Shown: positions 62,011 to 64,000 of the stretch, piece after piece
How positions within the stretch are numbered: the first letter of the stretch is position 1
Layout of the letters: every line of letters starts with the position of its first letter
Origin: Echinostoma caproni
Taxonomy: Eukaryota; Platyhelminthes; Trematoda; Plagiorchiida; Echinostomatidae
Direction of reading: 5' to 3'
NCBI GenBank assembly: GCA_900618425.1
Contig: UZAN01039515.1
Location: 18,473-82,472, forward strand
DNA: 64,000 nt
Notes under the pieces: generated by a model
Databases searched by the model: none
What the model was told of the DNA's origin: nothing
Seen by the model: only the letters and a program-made list of their open reading frames with translations
Program-made: the position numbers and the translations under genes

Positions 62011-63545
62011 ATCTTGACCCATAACGTGGAGTAATGTGGTCAAACATTCTCTTAGACAGCACAAGAGTGGTGCCTTGCCGTCATTGGATCTCTTCGCCAA
62101 CGCCCGTGTATAGGACTATCAGAGGGTTTGATCTGCGGAATGTGTGTCAACTCGGAGGAAACCAGCTCAAATCGGACTCAACCTTGTAACAACACACAGA
62201 GACACTAGTTGTAGTNTGATCAAAGAGTCACTCCTCCACCAAAGTTGACCAATCGTTAGAAGCAAATTAGGCCAATCGACAAAAGAGAATGAAGTTTGAT
62301 ATCAAAGACAGATACAACGAGGACTTGACTGATGACGATTTTATTTAATACTGAATGAAAATTGCAAATTCATTTATCTTTTCAAGTTAATGCATGCTGA
62401 GAACCTCTGATTGTAGTTCCTCTCGTCGATCCTGAAGAATGTTTACCATTTAGGAATAATATTCATGCATGGAACCGGAAGAACAAATCCAGTTTGACGA
62501 ACGGAACCAGAACTGGTTATAATGTTATCTTACAGTGATTTGCATTAGCTTGATATTTGCATTAATTCTTAACTCCCCAGCAGCGATCAAAAGGAGACAA
62601 TTTCAAGTTGCCAAATAATTTGCTCAGATCAATTATCTTCATCAGTTTTGTCACTTATATTGGTTTCATTTTTCTCCGCTACGCGTCACGTAACGAGACA
62701 GAACAGTGTTTGAAACGGATATTGGCTAACCGACGGGAGATCATTTTCACTGTGAGTTATTACGCTTAAGACCGGCGACGATCTGATATTGATAGTGAAC
62801 TCAGGAGTTTATCCTGGAAAACAAACCCCACCTAAGGAGCACCGCTGAATTGTGGTGGAGGATTTACTTGTTTATTGCTCGGGACTGAAGACATGTAACA
62901 GGGATTAACCTTTATCTTTTCACTAGTGATTTCACTGGGGTATATCACCAAAATACCCGATAATTTTTGGCTTTCATTTTGGACACCTCGTGGAAATGAC
63001 GATATGGGCCAGCAAAAGTGGAGTCTTATGTGGTTCGTCAATTCAAGTCCCAGAACTGAGGTTTCCATTTACCTTGACTAAAAATAGGTGCTCATAGCCC
63101 TAGGGTTTACCTCCTCTGCTGTTCACCGCATCAGCATGTTGAGAGCATACTATTCGGATTGGTCTTTATTCGGGACTATACAGCTTCCCTCATTTAATCC
63201 TCAAAGATTCAAGTTGGTTGTAAATATGCAAACAAATCGCAACACGCAGCGAAAGCGCTTATTAGTGTGTTTGCAACACTTAATATTGTGACCATAAGCG
63301 CACATCTAATGTGAAATTCCGTGCGGTGAATTAAAAGTTTGATTGGCTTACCTTTTGCTGGTCATGGTTTGTCGTGATCTATCTGTAATTTTTTTGTTTA
63401 TATACGGGGCATTTCAAATGGCAGAATTGCACGTTTTCGTTTAGTTCAATAATTGTCAGAAGCAATTGATCATCAATAAAAAAACCTTATTCGTTGATAT
63501 CTAGTTTATTTATCCGGTCATTGTTTTCCAAATGATATACAAATA
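62011..63545. other. no gene recognised; one ambiguous base at 62216
   Basis: A GC-richer patch at 62,040-62,270 may be repeat-derived. Frames at 62832-63068 and 63088-63291 show no domain. Confidence 0.5.
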
Positions 63546-64000
63546 CTATATATATATATATATTTAACACCGACTTGTAGACAAGCATGATACCAGCGCC
63601 ACAACAATAATTAAAAAAAACAATGGAGGGAGGTAGGCGGATTGGGATACAGAACAAAGTGAAAAGATGGAGAGAAAGTGAAACACGGAAAAAGGGTAGA
63701 TAAATGAGATAACAAATGTTTTTGTGTCTGTTTTATCGTACATATTTTGATATATTTTGTGTTGTTTGTCGGTTTTTACGGGGGACGGGATTTGGACAGG
63801 CAAACCGTACGTTATTCGCGTCACCGGCTTCTATATCTCTCAGTATCTGTAACCAGCGACAATTCTCATCCCTTAGGACCCAACCTGGAAGGCGGGCTGC
63901 ACTAACCGAAGCCAAAGCTGAAGCCAGCTTCTTCATACCTCTACGCCATGTCATGGTCTGACCACCACGCCGCTTCCTTCAGCCTTGCCCAGCACGTGCA
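63546..64000 (-). mobile_element. CR1-like retrotransposon 3' end, family A, cut by window edge
   Basis: On the minus strand the frame (from about 63995 with one stop, open from 63954) reads MTWRRGMKKLASALASVSAA, followed by RLPGWVLRDENCRWL. This is the C-terminal tail that follows the reverse transcriptase in CR1-type elements of this kind. A 3' UTR follows, ending in a (TA)n run at 63546-63564. The UTR shares short blocks and the terminal AT run with the family A copy at 45.8 kb. The reverse transcriptase lies beyond the window. Confidence 0.7.

Noticed and set aside
1..64000. CRISPR arrays, phage, plasmid or bacterial operon features
   Set aside because: None seen; introns, SINEs and non-LTR elements show a eukaryotic nuclear genome.

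Overview
This is a eukaryotic nuclear window, AT-rich and gene-poor, with two assembly gaps and four isolated ambiguous bases. It most likely comes from a flatworm, and a digenean fluke is my best guess. The reasons are the single terminal exon of an animal TASK-type two-pore potassium channel, whose intron falls in the pore signature, the abundance of decayed CR1/Jockey-like and Penelope-like retroelements, and a tRNA-derived SINE family. The retroelement texture resembles what I know from trematodes, but that assignment rests on memory and was not searched.

Layout. 1-13 kb is mostly non-coding: a tRNA-like SINE at the left edge, a Penelope GIY-YIG relic near 6 kb (minus) and a small ORF with a signal peptide near 8.5 kb (minus). 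A gap lies at 13131-13852. 15-18 kb holds a pogo/Tigger-like transposase relic, a cluster of SINE copies in both orientations and an unidentified ORF at 17.2-17.6 kb. 18-34 kb has inverted and dispersed repeats, a second inverted SINE pair at 24.8 kb and a few exon-like segments. 34-42 kb is intron-like or intergenic, with a GC-rich island near 36 kb and a second gap at 38130-38645. The only confidently recognised host gene is the K2P channel last exon at 42433-44237 (plus). 45.7-48.6 kb is a degenerate CR1-like retrotransposon (minus). 50.2-50.4 kb is a long fold-back hairpin. 53-56 kb is a second, more complete non-LTR element (minus). 57.5-60.5 kb has a Penelope C-terminal relic, a Penelope-type terminal repeat with a hammerhead-ribozyme-like core and a GC-rich, TATA-containing island. 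The right edge (63.5-64 kb, minus) is the 3' end of another copy of the first CR1-like family.

How the parts relate. There is no operon or multi-gene system here. The channel exon is the only clear host function. The rest is intronic or intergenic DNA with several generations of mobile-element debris. No intact mobile element and no CRISPR, phage or plasmid feature was seen. I did not find a convincing new biological system. The best leads are the conserved C-terminal regulatory motif of the channel, the fold-back hairpin, the SINE architecture and the Penelope-linked ribozyme-like core.
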